A stretch of 64,000 bases of DNA from Allolobophora icterica (Eukaryota > Annelida > Clitellata > Crassiclitellata > Lumbricidae). Shown in pieces: positions 51,915 through 62,090 of the stretch. The first letter of the stretch is position 1, and each line of letters opens with the position of its first letter. The DNA is taken from positions 5,735,807 to 5,799,806 of the forward strand of contig OY744605.1 in assembly GCA_963556255.1 (NCBI GenBank), read 5' to 3'. Below the pieces are notes generated by a model. That model had not been told where the DNA came from and made no database searches. It saw only the letters and a program-made list of their open reading frames with translations. The position numbers and the translations under genes are program-made.

Positions 51915-54900
51915 TTAACGAAGCGAGTAGTGTCCATATGCTAATGTATGTATATTATCTTGCATTATCACTCGTTTATCGTCGTCGGCTGAAAGAGCGA
52001 CTTTATTTACTTCTTCTGTGTAAATATCGTGATGATACGATCGAATAACGTTCATCTTTCTTAACTGTTCTCTTCTCGTAAACACGCAGTCTTTATAATC
52101 TTCGTGTGTTATCGTTTTCTTAACGACGTTCTTCTTCACTCCTTTACATTTCTTGTGATCTTCTCCAGCCATCTTGTACGAGTACAACTTTGCTCTCAAA
52201 CCAACAAACTCTTCGATCTGTTTTCCGCCGGCTTCGTCTTTGAACATGCCTATAACTTTCTTATTCATTCCGGTTTCTATACCGGATGGATGATCTTTCG
52301 GGTACTCGCTCGTGTCGAATCTGCTTCGAACGTCGTCGGCGATATCTGCATAAAAGTCGTCGGTCTTTATTTCGTATGCCAACGAATCCGTATCGGTGAA
52401 TAATAGTTTGGCCCTATCTCCGTACTTGGTCTTGATGTAATTATAATGGAAATCATAAATTAACGTCTTACTCGAGTCTAAAATACACATACCTAGATAT
52501 ATAGGCTTGTTATAGAACAACTTGGTCTTTTTCATGTGAACGGCGATTAGATTTTCATCGAAAATAGTTCGACTGTCGTAATTAGGTTTAGCCGCGAGCT
52601 TAATGGCTTCCTTCTCGTCGCACACCAATCTTATATCGACTCGATTCTCGATACATTCCATGGTCTTGCCGAAGACGCTATTATTCATAAGTTTGAAAAA
52701 GTCCTTCTCGAAATCGTTAGTAGCCCTCGTTCGCAATTCTGTATTCAGGTCGATGTATTTTTTCAGCCAGGCGTCTTCTTCGAACAGTATCCCTCTGTGA
52801 ATTTTGGAGATCTTCAATCCGAGACTCTCGTACAACTTTAAATTACCGTAATGAACCACGTACTTCTTTTTATCGTTCAAATTCGGAATTAGTTTGGTTA
52901 CATCCGATCCTGCGGGTTTTATACTCTCAGGAGCTAGAGGATAATCGTTATGCAAGTCGTGTAATTCCTTAGGATATTCTAAATCGACTTCTAACACGCA
53001 CCCCACCCCATATCGTTCGGTAACGCTTTTCCAATCGCTCAGCTCGTTATCGCTCATCCATTTAAACCCGTGAGTCGGTAACGAACCGCTCATCGCCCAA
53101 CCGTATAAATTATTCGCGTCTAGATAAGGAATGAATACCGAAGGCTGGCTGCGATCGAAAGCTTCTCCCATGTACTCGTTGTTCGCTTTCGCGTATCGAT
53201 TGGAAATCGTGCTGACTCCTCCTCTTATTCCCTGCTTGATCATCAGTAACATATCGTAGTCGCTCAATAACTCCAACTCTACACCGGTTATTTTCAACGC
53301 CGCGTCCCATGCTAGTCCGGGCGAAGTGTAATACCACGCGGGATCGAGCCCATAATGTTCGATGCACACGTCCCTAAAGTTTTCGAATACATCGGCTAAT
53401 AATAGAACATCCGAAACGTTATACAAGTCGTGATATTCTCTTAACGTTTTACAACGAAATACTTTCCATACATTTTTGGCGTGCTCGTAATCTTCATCGC
53501 CGATCTCCGAGTCGTTTAGTTTAGAATAGAAGTTATGCTTCGGAGGCAATTCGGTTTCGTTTAATCTTTCAACGCCGTCAACGTAATCATACGGGTAAAT
53601 ACCTTTTTTCCGTAAAAGATCTAACTTCCTGCCTTTAAAAAAATCGCCTAAATTCTTACACTGTTCTTTACAAAGGTTTTTCGATAACGCGTCGAGACTA
53701 GAGGGCATGAATCTAAAACTGTCGATAAAGCGTAATTCACGCTTGACCGTTATCTCTTTACCCTCTTTATTTACAAACTTATCGACTACGATCTCTCGGC
53801 TAAACGATATGTACTTTTCTTCGTTATTAGGAATACAGTTTATTTTCTCACCATTCTCGCCTCGCAATTTCTTTACGAACAAATGACAATCGTACCCGGA
53901 TAGATTATGAAACACAACCGGGAAAAACTTGGGGACTTTATAGTTCATATTACAACTGTCATGGGCGGCGCCTCTGAATTTACCGCTTAAATGACAGTGA
54001 TCTCTGACCCGATCTTCGCCCAACTCTCCTCCGCAGATATGACAGTTAGTAGCTTCATCGAAACATTTCTTCTCAGTTTTACCGAATATCATCTTCTTGG
54101 GGAATTTAAACTCGTTGTATATTCGTTTTATATTTTCTACAAGAGAATCTACGAATATCTGAGCGACATCGTCGTCTTCGTTTTCAGCCGTAAACGTTAC
54201 CGGGTATTGCGAATAAATGCTGTCGTCGAAGCATTTCACGTGATAACAAAACGAGCTAGGCGTATGTTTCTGGTATTTATTGGTGTAAGACGTGCTAGGA
54301 TTGGGCTGACACGTATCGATCGGTTTAATGGAAGATTCGAAATCCGCATAGACGATAAAAGGCACTCTCATCGATTTAAAATAATGTTTAAAACTTAACA
54401 CGGTCCCTGGTTCTGGAAGAACTATTCGTTGAGCGTCTTGCAGCGAACAGTACTCGGTATGCTTATCAAGACCTTCCATTCGTGTATAACCGGTTAAACA
54501 TCTTCTGCAATAATGCATAGAATTATGGTTCTGTTCCGATCGTGTCGTCATCAATCTGTTAAAGTTCTTGATCCAACAATAATGTTTCTTTTCTCCGTCA
54601 GAAATAAGCAGTAGATCTATACGGGTATCGCTTTCATGCTTCGATATATATAACGGGTATACGTCCTTTTCATAGCCGAATACGTTAACGCTAATGTTAT
54701 TGTTACGCTCAAACTTATTTATAATATTAGCATCAGCAGCGACTGGGAATGCGATACCTTTCCAATCGAGTTTCATAGATTGTTCTTTAAGATCTTTCGT
54801 GATTCTATACGGATTGTCTTCTGTTGGATTCAGCGCTCTAGTAACGCACCACTTGAAACACTCATCGTCGTCGTTTTTCAGGTTAATAATAGCCTTTTTA

Positions 54901-55733
54901 TTGGCTAAATATATGGGAAGCGGAATATAGGAACTACCTTTCAACGGCTTATATACCACTGTATCGATATCCAACTTCATAACGGCTTTAAACCTCCAAT
55001 TACTGCCTCTCATCTGAAAACTTGCCATGCTCTCTTTAATTTTATCCACTGCGTTGTTATATATTTCGTTCACATCGGTTGCGTCTAAAATGATTTCAGT
55101 CTTTGATTTAAAATTAGGTTCGGCCTCGACTACTTCTCCGGATTTAATATCTACTTTCTCCATTACGCAATTAAGATCGAATTGAACTTTTACCCCTCGA
55201 TTTCTCTTCAGCAGACTGACTACCTGCGGTCTTACGGCATTGAGAAAAGACGTGGCGTCGATTCCACCGATGCCATCGATCGTGTATCGCTTAGTAAAAC
55301 CTTTAATAGCCTTCGCGGTTTCTCGAAGTTCGAACTTATTTTTATTGAATTTACTAAAAATACTAGAAACCTCTGACTTCAACGATTCTAATTTATCGTT
55401 GACGGGTTTCTTTACCTTAGGAGGTATGTAACTAACTAACCAATCCGCGAAAGAATTAATACTAGAACTAATTTTATTTTTCACCACCGAAGCCGCCGAA
55501 AACTTATTTTTCAACGATTCTATAGCAACATTATACCATTTCTTTCGAGGGGGCTTACTCGGTGCGAGGATTGGAGCTTTAATATCTGGAACGGGAGCGT
55601 CCAGCGGGTTGCTCGCAGGCTTGGGCGACACGAGTGCTACGAGTCCCGCTTTTCGCAGCCTCGAATAACCGACCATACCTTTCTCTTTAGCGATATTTCG
55701 CAATTCTTTAACGGTCTTCGACGAGTAGTCCAT
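51915..55733 (-). CDS. pPolB: protein-primed DNA polymerase B
   Basis: 1,272 residues from the ATG in ACTAAAATG at 55,731-55,733. The open frame continues upstream through nine or ten 25-residue repeats to 56,444, but those repeats look like amplified promoter DNA. Residues 5-35 form a Rho_N/SAP-like segment (KTVKELRNIAKEKGMVGYSR). Zinc-finger-like CRRC...HTEYC (about 410) and CHICGGEL...CNMNY follow. Exonuclease motifs are YADFESS (about 460), FHNLSGYD (about 608) and YNVSDVLLLAD (about 774). Polymerase motifs are YLDANNLYGWAM (A, about 870), MNNSVFGKTME (B, about 1018) and LLFTDTDSLAY (C, about 1114). It replicates the linear element using a terminal protein primer. Confidence 0.96.
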   Translation of the reverse strand: MDYSSKTVKELRNIAKEKGMVGYSRLRKAGLVALVSPKPASNPLDAPVPDIKAPILAPSKPPRKKWYNVAIESLKNKFSAASVVKNKISSSINSFADWLVSYIPPKVKKPVNDKLESLKSEVSSIFSKFNKNKFELRETAKAIKGFTKRYTIDGIGGIDATSFLNAVRPQVVSLLKRNRGVKVQFDLNCVMEKVDIKSGEVVEAEPNFKSKTEIILDATDVNEIYNNAVDKIKESMASFQMRGSNWRFKAVMKLDIDTVVYKPLKGSSYIPLPIYLANKKAIINLKNDDDECFKWCVTRALNPTEDNPYRITKDLKEQSMKLDWKGIAFPVAADANIINKFERNNNISVNVFGYEKDVYPLYISKHESDTRIDLLLISDGEKKHYCWIKNFNRLMTTRSEQNHNSMHYCRRCLTGYTRMEGLDKHTEYCSLQDAQRIVLPEPGTVLSFKHYFKSMRVPFIVYADFESSIKPIDTCQPNPSTSYTNKYQKHTPSSFCYHVKCFDDSIYSQYPVTFTAENEDDDVAQIFVDSLVENIKRIYNEFKFPKKMIFGKTEKKCFDEATNCHICGGELGEDRVRDHCHLSGKFRGAAHDSCNMNYKVPKFFPVVFHNLSGYDCHLFVKKLRGENGEKINCIPNNEEKYISFSREIVVDKFVNKEGKEITVKRELRFIDSFRFMPSSLDALSKNLCKEQCKNLGDFFKGRKLDLLRKKGIYPYDYVDGVERLNETELPPKHNFYSKLNDSEIGDEDYEHAKNVWKVFRCKTLREYHDLYNVSDVLLLADVFENFRDVCIEHYGLDPAWYYTSPGLAWDAALKITGVELELLSDYDMLLMIKQGIRGGVSTISNRYAKANNEYMGEAFDRSQPSVFIPYLDANNLYGWAMSGSLPTHGFKWMSDNELSDWKSVTERYGVGCVLEVDLEYPKELHDLHNDYPLAPESIKPAGSDVTKLIPNLNDKKKYVVHYGNLKLYESLGLKISKIHRGILFEEDAWLKKYIDLNTELRTRATNDFEKDFFKLMNNSVFGKTMECIENRVDIRLVCDEKEAIKLAAKPNYDSRTIFDENLIAVHMKKTKLFYNKPIYLGMCILDSSKTLIYDFHYNYIKTKYGDRAKLLFTDTDSLAYEIKTDDFYADIADDVRSRFDTSEYPKDHPSGIETGMNKKVIGMFKDEAGGKQIEEFVGLRAKLYSYKMAGEDHKKCKGVKKNVVKKTITHEDYKDCVFTRREQLRKMNVIRSYHHDIYTEEVNKVALSADDDKRVIMQDNIHTLAYGHYSLR

Positions 55734-56470
55734 TTTAGTATTGTCATTCATCTCTTTAAATAGAGGCAAGATATTTTTTTCATTTTTTAGACCACGTCTC
55801 GAGTCCATTTTAGTATTGACTTTCATCTCTTTAAATAGAGGCAAGATAATTTTTTCATTTTTTAGACTACGTCTCGAGTCCATTTTAGTATTGACTTTCA
55901 TCTCTTTAAATAGAGGCAAGATAATTTTTTCATTTTTTAGACTACGTCTCGAGTCCATTTTAGTATTGACTTTCATCTCTTTAAATAGAGGCAAGATAAT
56001 TTTTTCATTTTTTAGACTACGTCTCGAGTCCATTTTAGTATTGACTTTCATCTCTTTAAATAGAGGCAAGATAATTTTTTCATTTTTTAGACTACGTCTC
56101 GAGTCCATTTTAGTATTGACTTTCATCTCTTTAAATAGAGGCAAGATAATTTTTTCATTTTTTAGACTACGTCTCGAGTCCATTTTAGTATTGACTTTCA
56201 TCTCTTTAAATAGAGGCAAGATAATTTTTTCATTTTTTAGACTACGTCTCGAGTCCATTTTAGTATTGACTTTCATCTCTTTAAATAGAGGCAAGATAAT
56301 TTTTTCATTTTTTAGACTACGTCTCGAGTCCATTTTAGTATTGACTTTCATCTCTTTAAATAGAGGCAAGATAATTTTTTCATTTTTTAGACTACGTCTC
56401 GAGTCTATTTTAGTATTGACTTTCATCTCTTTAAATAGAGGCAAGATAATTTTTTCATTTTTTAGACTAC
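55734..56470. repeat. 75-bp tandem repeat upstream of pPolB
   Basis: About ten units, nearly identical. Read on the minus strand each contains CCTCTATTTAAAGAGATGAA, then AATACTAAAATGGACT, the same DNA that surrounds the polymerase start codon. So the promoter and start region has been duplicated in frame (25 codons per unit), giving a string of TAAAATG starts. A single related CTCTTTAAATAGAGG copy sits at 56,728-56,743 beyond the array. Confidence 0.95.
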
Positions 56471-56765
56471 GTCTTTTCCCCGCACACGAAGATGAATAGG
56501 CGTCGATACCACCGGTTATTCCCAGCCGACGTAATCGTCCCGATGACTCGTAGTCGCGTGATCGATACTGCGGGGATTTCCCAACCCGCGTAATCGTCCC
56601 ACACTAATCCATTGTCGAACAGTCGAAGACACGCGTTGTCCCAGCTGCCAGGCGTGCTCGTAAAGAAAGTGGCTGAATGACTCATAGGCACGCGATAGAG
56701 TAGTCCTTTTTATTATCGACATTCATCTCTTTAAATAGAGGTAAGAAAAAATATTCATAACGCTG
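56471..56765. repeat. subterminal repeats of the Polinton right end
   Basis: Units GATCGATACTGCGGGGATTT, AACCCGCGTAATCGTCCC and GTAATCGTCCCGATGACTCG recur and are inverted relative to 41,500-41,545. No gene is seen. The short frames are spurious. Confidence 0.7.
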
Positions 56766-56973
56766 AATGACACGTAGGCGCGTGATCGATACTGCGGGGA
56801 TTTCCGGTAGTTTCGCGATGAGTCAGCGGCGCGTGATCGAAACTATGGGAATTTCCCATATTTTCGTGCTGAGTCATGACATGTCATGTGACATGTAATG
56901 AAAAACGTGGTTATTGCATGAAAAACGTGGTTATTCAGCGTGGTTGTTCCAGACGCCGTAATTTTCTACTACT
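56766..56973. repeat. Polinton terminal inverted repeat, right
   Basis: The inverse of 41,301-41,508, ending in CCGTAATTTTCTACTACT. Confidence 0.95.
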
Positions 56974-56979
56974 GGAGAA
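56974..56979. repeat. Polinton target duplication, right (GGAGAA)
   Basis: Identical to 41,295-41,300. Confidence 0.95.
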
Positions 56980-57534
56980 AAACAAACTCTACCGCATTAT
57001 CCGAATACTGCAACGATTCGAGTTTCCACACGATGCCCGAAAACTCTGGTCCTGTTACAACGCCTTCCTCATACACTCTCGGCCACTATACGCCACACCC
57101 AAACGCATAGATTTATACCGTATTTAAACTAAGTACTTGAACCAGCTCAAGGGATCCTCGTATGCCTTCTACCGCTTTCCCATGTATAAGTCGCGGTACT
57201 CTAACGTTATCGAAAGGGCCTTGATAAATCAAGCTCGGTCTTTTCTACAGTTCGCTACCAGAACTGACAAACTCGTAATTTGTATCGTTTTAGACATCTA
57301 CACATTAGTCCGTGGAACGAATCTCGCCCATTCCACAAAACCAGTGAGAAAACGTTCCTCTAACGTGGCCAATCTGGGCCCAGCTTCCGTTTCAATTCGA
57401 CTAGCGCACCAGGCGCAACCGATTCATACTACCACATATTCCGCCGTATCTTTGCAAATAGTGGGTAACATCATTCGACTCGTCAACTGTATCTTCCAGA
57501 ATTTCCTATCATCTACAGTAAGAAAACGCTGGTA
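56980..57534 (-). other. LARD internal region, part after the primer-binding site
   Basis: The short 5' leader side of the minus-strand element, interrupted by the Polinton. No gag frame was recognised on the minus strand. Confidence 0.6.
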
Positions 57535-57551
57535 CCCCACTTCTGGTACCA
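57535..57551 (-). promoter_or_regulatory. primer-binding site matching tRNA-Leu
   Basis: On the minus strand this reads TGGTACCAGAAGTGGGG, two bases after the CGCCACA end of the LTR. It is complementary to the 3' end of animal tRNA-Leu (acceptor starting ACCAGGA-type, T arm GTGGGG, plus CCA), with one mismatch to the version I know. This fixes the element's orientation. Confidence 0.8.
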
Positions 57552-57553
57552 GT

Positions 57554-60500
57554 TGTGGCGTTCTGCGCCCGCCCGGACGCCTGCACTCTCGTTGCGCCGG
57601 GCGGGTTCTAGTGTGGTGGTGGTGACTCCAGCCCACTGCCCGTCTGGAGCCCCACCAGAGTCACTGCCTTGTCTACTTCCAACGTAAAATGGCCGTTCTC
57701 TATCTCTGCCCATAGTGGACGTTCCTATCAGAGGAGATTCAGGATTGGCCGCTTAAGAAAGGCAACACTATACCGTTCTATCTCGGGGTCTGACTCTGCT
57801 TCTTCCGCGGTCGCCGGGTGGGCAACGTCCTGCAGGATGGCCGTCCTTCAGAACAGGGTTCGTTCTCTTACCAGCAGGAGTCTTCCTCTTTTGTGTGTCT
57901 TCTTAGCTACGGGCTTCCTCCAACTCTCCACCTGATCTAAACCTTGACGCACCATTATACATCTCGTGACTCTTGAACTATCGCCATTTATCAGGGACAC
58001 CAAACGTTTTCTAAATATCGGGAACAAGGAATACATGTGACAAGTCTTTTCCATCACATCGTCCTAGACACCGGTCTATTGGGCAACTGTCAATTGTAAC
58101 TCTCCGTCGTGTCGTCTAGGCACCTGTCCATACGTCTTCCCACCGTACGTATCTCTCGCTCCATGTCCGTGCAGGGCATACCGGCCTCACACGTATATTA
58201 TCATGCACCACATTTACGGAGTAAGTTTCCTTACCCGTCTTCTGTGTTGGCAATTGTCGACCAACACAGTGATAAATTCTGCTTCGAAAGATAACGGTAA
58301 GGGGGTCTATGGCACTCTGATAGTGAAGGTCCTCTCTCTACCCTTCGCTATCTACACACAGAACTTCGTTCCGACCTACGCACGAGGGGACCCATCCTCG
58401 CACTTCAGTCAGTTCTCAGAGCTGTGTGTTGCGACAAGCAAATATGTTTCTACCTGGGTATCCGACAACCCGGACTTTCACGTATCACTCTCTTGGTCTG
58501 CTTTATTATTTCCCTTCAAACACGGGATTATCGTACTCCTCACCTCGGCACTCTGATTAGCCGAATCTCGCTGGGAAACGCGGTCGTGCCTCTTTAGGAC
58601 CTGGGTACCCGACTACCCGATCCAAACTTTGAGGTTAATCTCTTGGTCTGCGTTAATGCCCCTTTTACCTGTGGACGCTCGTACACTTCACCTTGGGACT
58701 CTGACTAGCTGAACTTCTCGCTGCGGCGTATCCCTACCCGGTTTACATAACCCTTTATACGGTTGTGTTTTCCCGGGAGCTCACAGACTCGTAGGCTCCA
58801 ATTCCGAGTACACAGACTCGATTCTGCTAACGGTACCAGTGGAGTAACTATCAGTACTGTTACCCCATCATTTCACACAGACCTGTGTTTTCACTTCCCA
58901 CTGCGGGAAGTTTCCTGTCTTCCACGCACCTGAACGAACCACGGTCAGATTGTTCGGGCAGTTCCCCGAACTGAGAAGTTTGCGATTAGTTCCGCGAGCC
59001 AAGATTTGTGGTAGACCGGAGTTAGGTAGGCCAAACGAAGATATGCGGGAAAACCGCGGGAGTAACTATGACGGAGCTAGGTAAAGGAAGAAACTTGCCG
59101 GAAGACCGCGAGTTAAGATTCAGCGTAGAAATGTATATTTGTTTATTGTGAATTGTATACTAATATGTATAGGCTTTTATGTGTAGTTGAGATATTTCGG
59201 TTTGACCGCGAGTTCAGAGATTGCGGTTAGTCCCGCGAGTTAAAAGAAAGGCGGGTAAGTTACCCGATGTTATCGAACGGAACCAACGGGGTCACCCTCC
59301 CCGTACATATCGAACTGTCACCATCGGGGACTTGCCTTCCCCGTTTTTATACAGACCTGTGTATCGAACGGAACCACCGGGATCTTGCCCCGTCTTATCG
59401 AACGTCACCAACGGAGGCTGCTTCCCCGTACTTTCGAACGGAATCACCCTGGTAACTCTCCCGTACACCTCGAGCAGTCACCAACGAGGTCTGCTTCCCC
59501 GTACTTTCGAACGGAATCAACCTGGTACCTCTCCCCGTACACGTCGAGCAGTCACCAACGGGTCTGCTTCCCCGTCTTTACCGATAAAGACCTCTGTTTT
59601 CTTTATCACTCAAGATCGGTCTCTCCCCGAGGTTTACACAGCCCATTAAACTTCCACAATCGGGATTCAGACCGGCTCGCGATCTAACGGCAGGGTGGGC
59701 CCCAGCCCTGTCGAATCGGCGGTCAATCCATCACCCAAGAGTGATTAGTTTTGCTGTAACTCGGGATCGCACTGGTTAGCTTTTCATGGACGATACTTGA
59801 ACTGAGTTATCACCACCGGGTCTTTGCCCGTGTATCTCGGACGGTCAACTGCGGGGCCTTTCCGCGTGTCTCTGAGACGGTCACCAGCGCGGCCTTTCCG
59901 CGTGTATCTCTGACGGCTACCACCGGGTCTCTTTGCCCGTTTATATCTGACGGTCAACACCGGGTCTTTGCCCGTGTATATCTGACGGTCAACACCTGGG
60001 ACTCTGCCCGAGTATCTCGGACGGTCAACTGCGGGGCCTTTCCGCGTGTTTCTCTGACGGCCAACACCGGGTCTTTGCCCGCGTATCTCTCTGACACTCA
60101 ACAGCGGGAACTTTGCCCGTATATCTCACCAGACATCAACCGGTCTTTCCGGTATATATCGAAACGGACATCTACGGGTCTGCTTCCCCGTCTTTTGTAC
60201 AGACCTGCGTGTATCGAACGGATCACCGGGGCCTTTCCCAGATCTATCGTAAAGTCACCGGCGGGCTCACCTTTCCCGTCTTTACCGAACGGCCACCGAC
60301 TAGGTCTGCTTCCCAGTCTTTATCGAACGGAACCGCCGGGGTCGCCTTCCCCGGACTATCGAACAGTCACCAGCGAACCAGGCACCTTTCCCGTCTATCT
60401 ATCGAACGCAACCGCCGGGGTCGCCTTCCCCGGACTTTACCGATACAGACCTGTGAGCCTTTATTTCTCACGATCGGTCTTTCTCCCGTATATATCAAAC

Positions 60501-61332
60501 CAGACATCCATCGGTCTTTCCAGTATATATCGAAACGAACATCTACGGGGTCTGCTTCCCCGTCTTTTGATACAGACCTGTTTATCTGCGGGGTCCTTCC
60601 CCGACTTTACCGATACAGACCTGTGAGCCTTTATTTCTCACGATCGGTCTTTCCCCGAATGAGCCTTCCACAATCAGACTCGGTACTGCTCGCGATCTAC
60701 AACAGAGCGGACCCTTACTCCGTTGGATCGACGCTTTGCCAGCACTGGTCAGACCGCCTTTGGAGCGGCTGTCACTCGGGAGCGCACTGATTAGCCTTGT
60801 AAATAAATATTTGTAACCTAACCGGTACCCGATCAAATCACTCGCCGTATACTACCACACGGAGTGCAGTATTAATCGCTAACCAACGACACTGAAGAAC
60901 AGTATCGCTGTACATGCAGGATGCAGCGTCGCCATCCTACAATATAGGCAAAACACCGTGAGGCAGCCTATACTTATCCCTCGCCACACTATACCGTGGC
61001 TTGTTCCTTATATACTAGCCTACGCACACCTTCTCAAATACAGGTGTCTAAGGTATCGAAGTCAAGGTATCGATTATAAGCACCGCCGTAGCTCTAGGCA
61101 TTAAATATTGGACCGAAATACGTCTAATATTATTCTAATTAATAACTTAAATCTTTAAGATGGAAAACATAAGCTAAAACTTAAATATTAATCGATTTTA
61201 ATATCACGTAGCGCTACCATCTACGCATCGGCCGATGACGCCCTTCGATGCATTAAGTCGTCGGATACCGCGTCAACAACACAGCTATTATAAATAAAAC
61301 ATGCATTCAAGACCTGTGGCCAGTCCGCCACA
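57554..61332 (-). repeat. LARD LTR, right copy (5' LTR of the minus-strand element)
   Basis: Same length and borders as the left copy, with about four substitutions. Transcription would begin inside it, running leftward. TAG repeats follow after CACACT; whether the final CT belongs to the LTR or the target cannot be told. Confidence 0.92.
58918..60613. repeat. stem-loop array in the right LTR
   Basis: Same array as 34,950-36,645, one substitution apart within the units compared (near 60,084). Confidence 0.8.
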
Positions 61333-61343
61333 CTAGTAGTAGT

Positions 61344-61380
<37 letters not shown>

Positions 61381-61490
61381 ATGATAATAATAATAACAAT
61401 GGTGATGATGATGATGATGACGACGACGACGACGACGATGACGACGACGACGACGACGACGATGATGATAATAATAATAATAATATTAAT
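61333..61490. repeat. compound microsatellite (TAG, CAG, AAT, ATG, ACG units)
   Basis: Right half of the LARD target microsatellite. It begins (TAG)n, then (CAG)n, (TAA)n, (GAT)n and (GAC)n. The frames give poly-Ser, poly-Leu and poly-Ile artefacts. Confidence 0.92.
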
Positions 61491-61494
61491 AATC

Positions 61495-61580
61495 TCACCT
61501 TCGATAAACACTTGAAAACTGTTCTATTCCGCCGTGTTTGGGTAGTTAAGAGGCTCTATATAAAGACTCTTAATGAATGA
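61495..61580 (+). pseudogene. LINE C-terminal tail
   Basis: LTFDKHLKTVLFRRV followed by RLYIKTLNE and a GAATGAATGA-type tail: the FxxxLKTxLF end of an L2/CR1-type LINE. Confidence 0.6.
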
Positions 61581-61654
61581 ATGACCTGCAAATGATCACC
61601 AGTGCCTCCCTTCTCAATTGTAATGCTTACCTCTTGTTATGACCACACACATTT

Positions 61655-62090
61655 TGTGACGCCAGGGCTCAAAACCCGTCGCTTGTCGCTTCCTAGATAT
61701 TGAGCTCCGAAATAGGCGAGAGGGGTCCAAAAATATTGAACATTCTTCAATTTACCCCTTGCCTATGAATTTGCCATAATTTGCAATGTAGTAATCCGAT
61801 TTTAATGTCGTTTGTTTTATTCGATACAGAATATAACCCTTTATTGCCCCGTTAAATTTGTTTTACAATCAAGTAATGGTTGCTGAGGACTTTGATGACA
61901 TGAATATTCCGAAATTTTTATTAGATTTTCTCACTATATATTAATGAAAGAATCAAACGAGCATAACTTCAGTTAGCAAAAAGATATTTTCATTCTGTAA
62001 AAAGTATTTTGAAGCAGATTAATTGTAGAATATGACTAAATAAAAAGGTCAGAAACCGACCTGTGACGGGTTTTGACCCCTGGCGTCACA
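61655..62090. mobile_element. 436-bp inverted-repeat element
   Basis: TGTGACGCCAGGGCTCAAAA on the left and its near-inverse TTTTGACCCCTGGCGTCACA on the right, followed inward by CCCGTC / GACGGG. The inner CAGGG...CCCTG borders look hAT-like, but the outer eight bases are inverted copies instead of a direct duplication. No coding frame is present. Confidence 0.7.

Larger units (their letters stand above)
41301..56973. mobile_element. complete Polinton/Maverick (adintovirus-like) element
   Basis: A 15,673-bp element with 208-bp terminal inverted repeats beginning AG, a 6-bp target duplication and a full gene set for protein-primed replication, integration and virion building. Gene layout: integrase and phospholipase-like genes leftward at the left end, nine structural or unknown genes rightward in the middle, and fibre, protease and polymerase leftward at the right. 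Gene spacing is mostly 2-55 bases and nearly all frames are open, so the copy is recent. Its coding DNA has a higher CG content and CpG frequency than host DNA by eye. Confidence 0.97.
33586..61332 (-). mobile_element. LARD-like LTR retrotransposon with giant LTRs, carrying a nested Polinton
   Basis: Two direct 3,779-bp repeats bound about 20 kb. Of this about 15.7 kb is a later Polinton insertion plus its 6-bp duplicate, leaving a 4.5-kb internal region without gag or pol. Orientation is minus: a tRNA-Leu-type primer-binding site adjoins the right repeat and a polypurine tract adjoins the left one. The LTR ends are TGTGGCG and CGCCACA. By eye the LTRs differ at about four sites (one each near 33,650, 34,427, 36,116 and 36,855), so the insertion is very young. 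It must have used reverse transcriptase from another element. Animal LTRs are usually a few hundred bases. Confidence 0.88.

Noticed and set aside
55734..56444. N-terminal extension of pPolB of about 237 residues
   Set aside because: The frame is open, but each unit repeats the promoter and start region. The ATG at 55,733 begins the SAP-like domain and has the element's start motif. A long isoform cannot be fully excluded.
55741..56470. CRISPR-like array
   Set aside because: The 75-bp units are contiguous and nearly identical with no variable spacers, and the host is an animal.
33586..61332. Simple segmental duplication of a 3.8-kb unit
   Set aside because: The TG...CA ends with inverse TGTGGCG/CGCCACA, primer-binding site, polypurine tract and TAG repeats on both outer sides fit an LTR element better.
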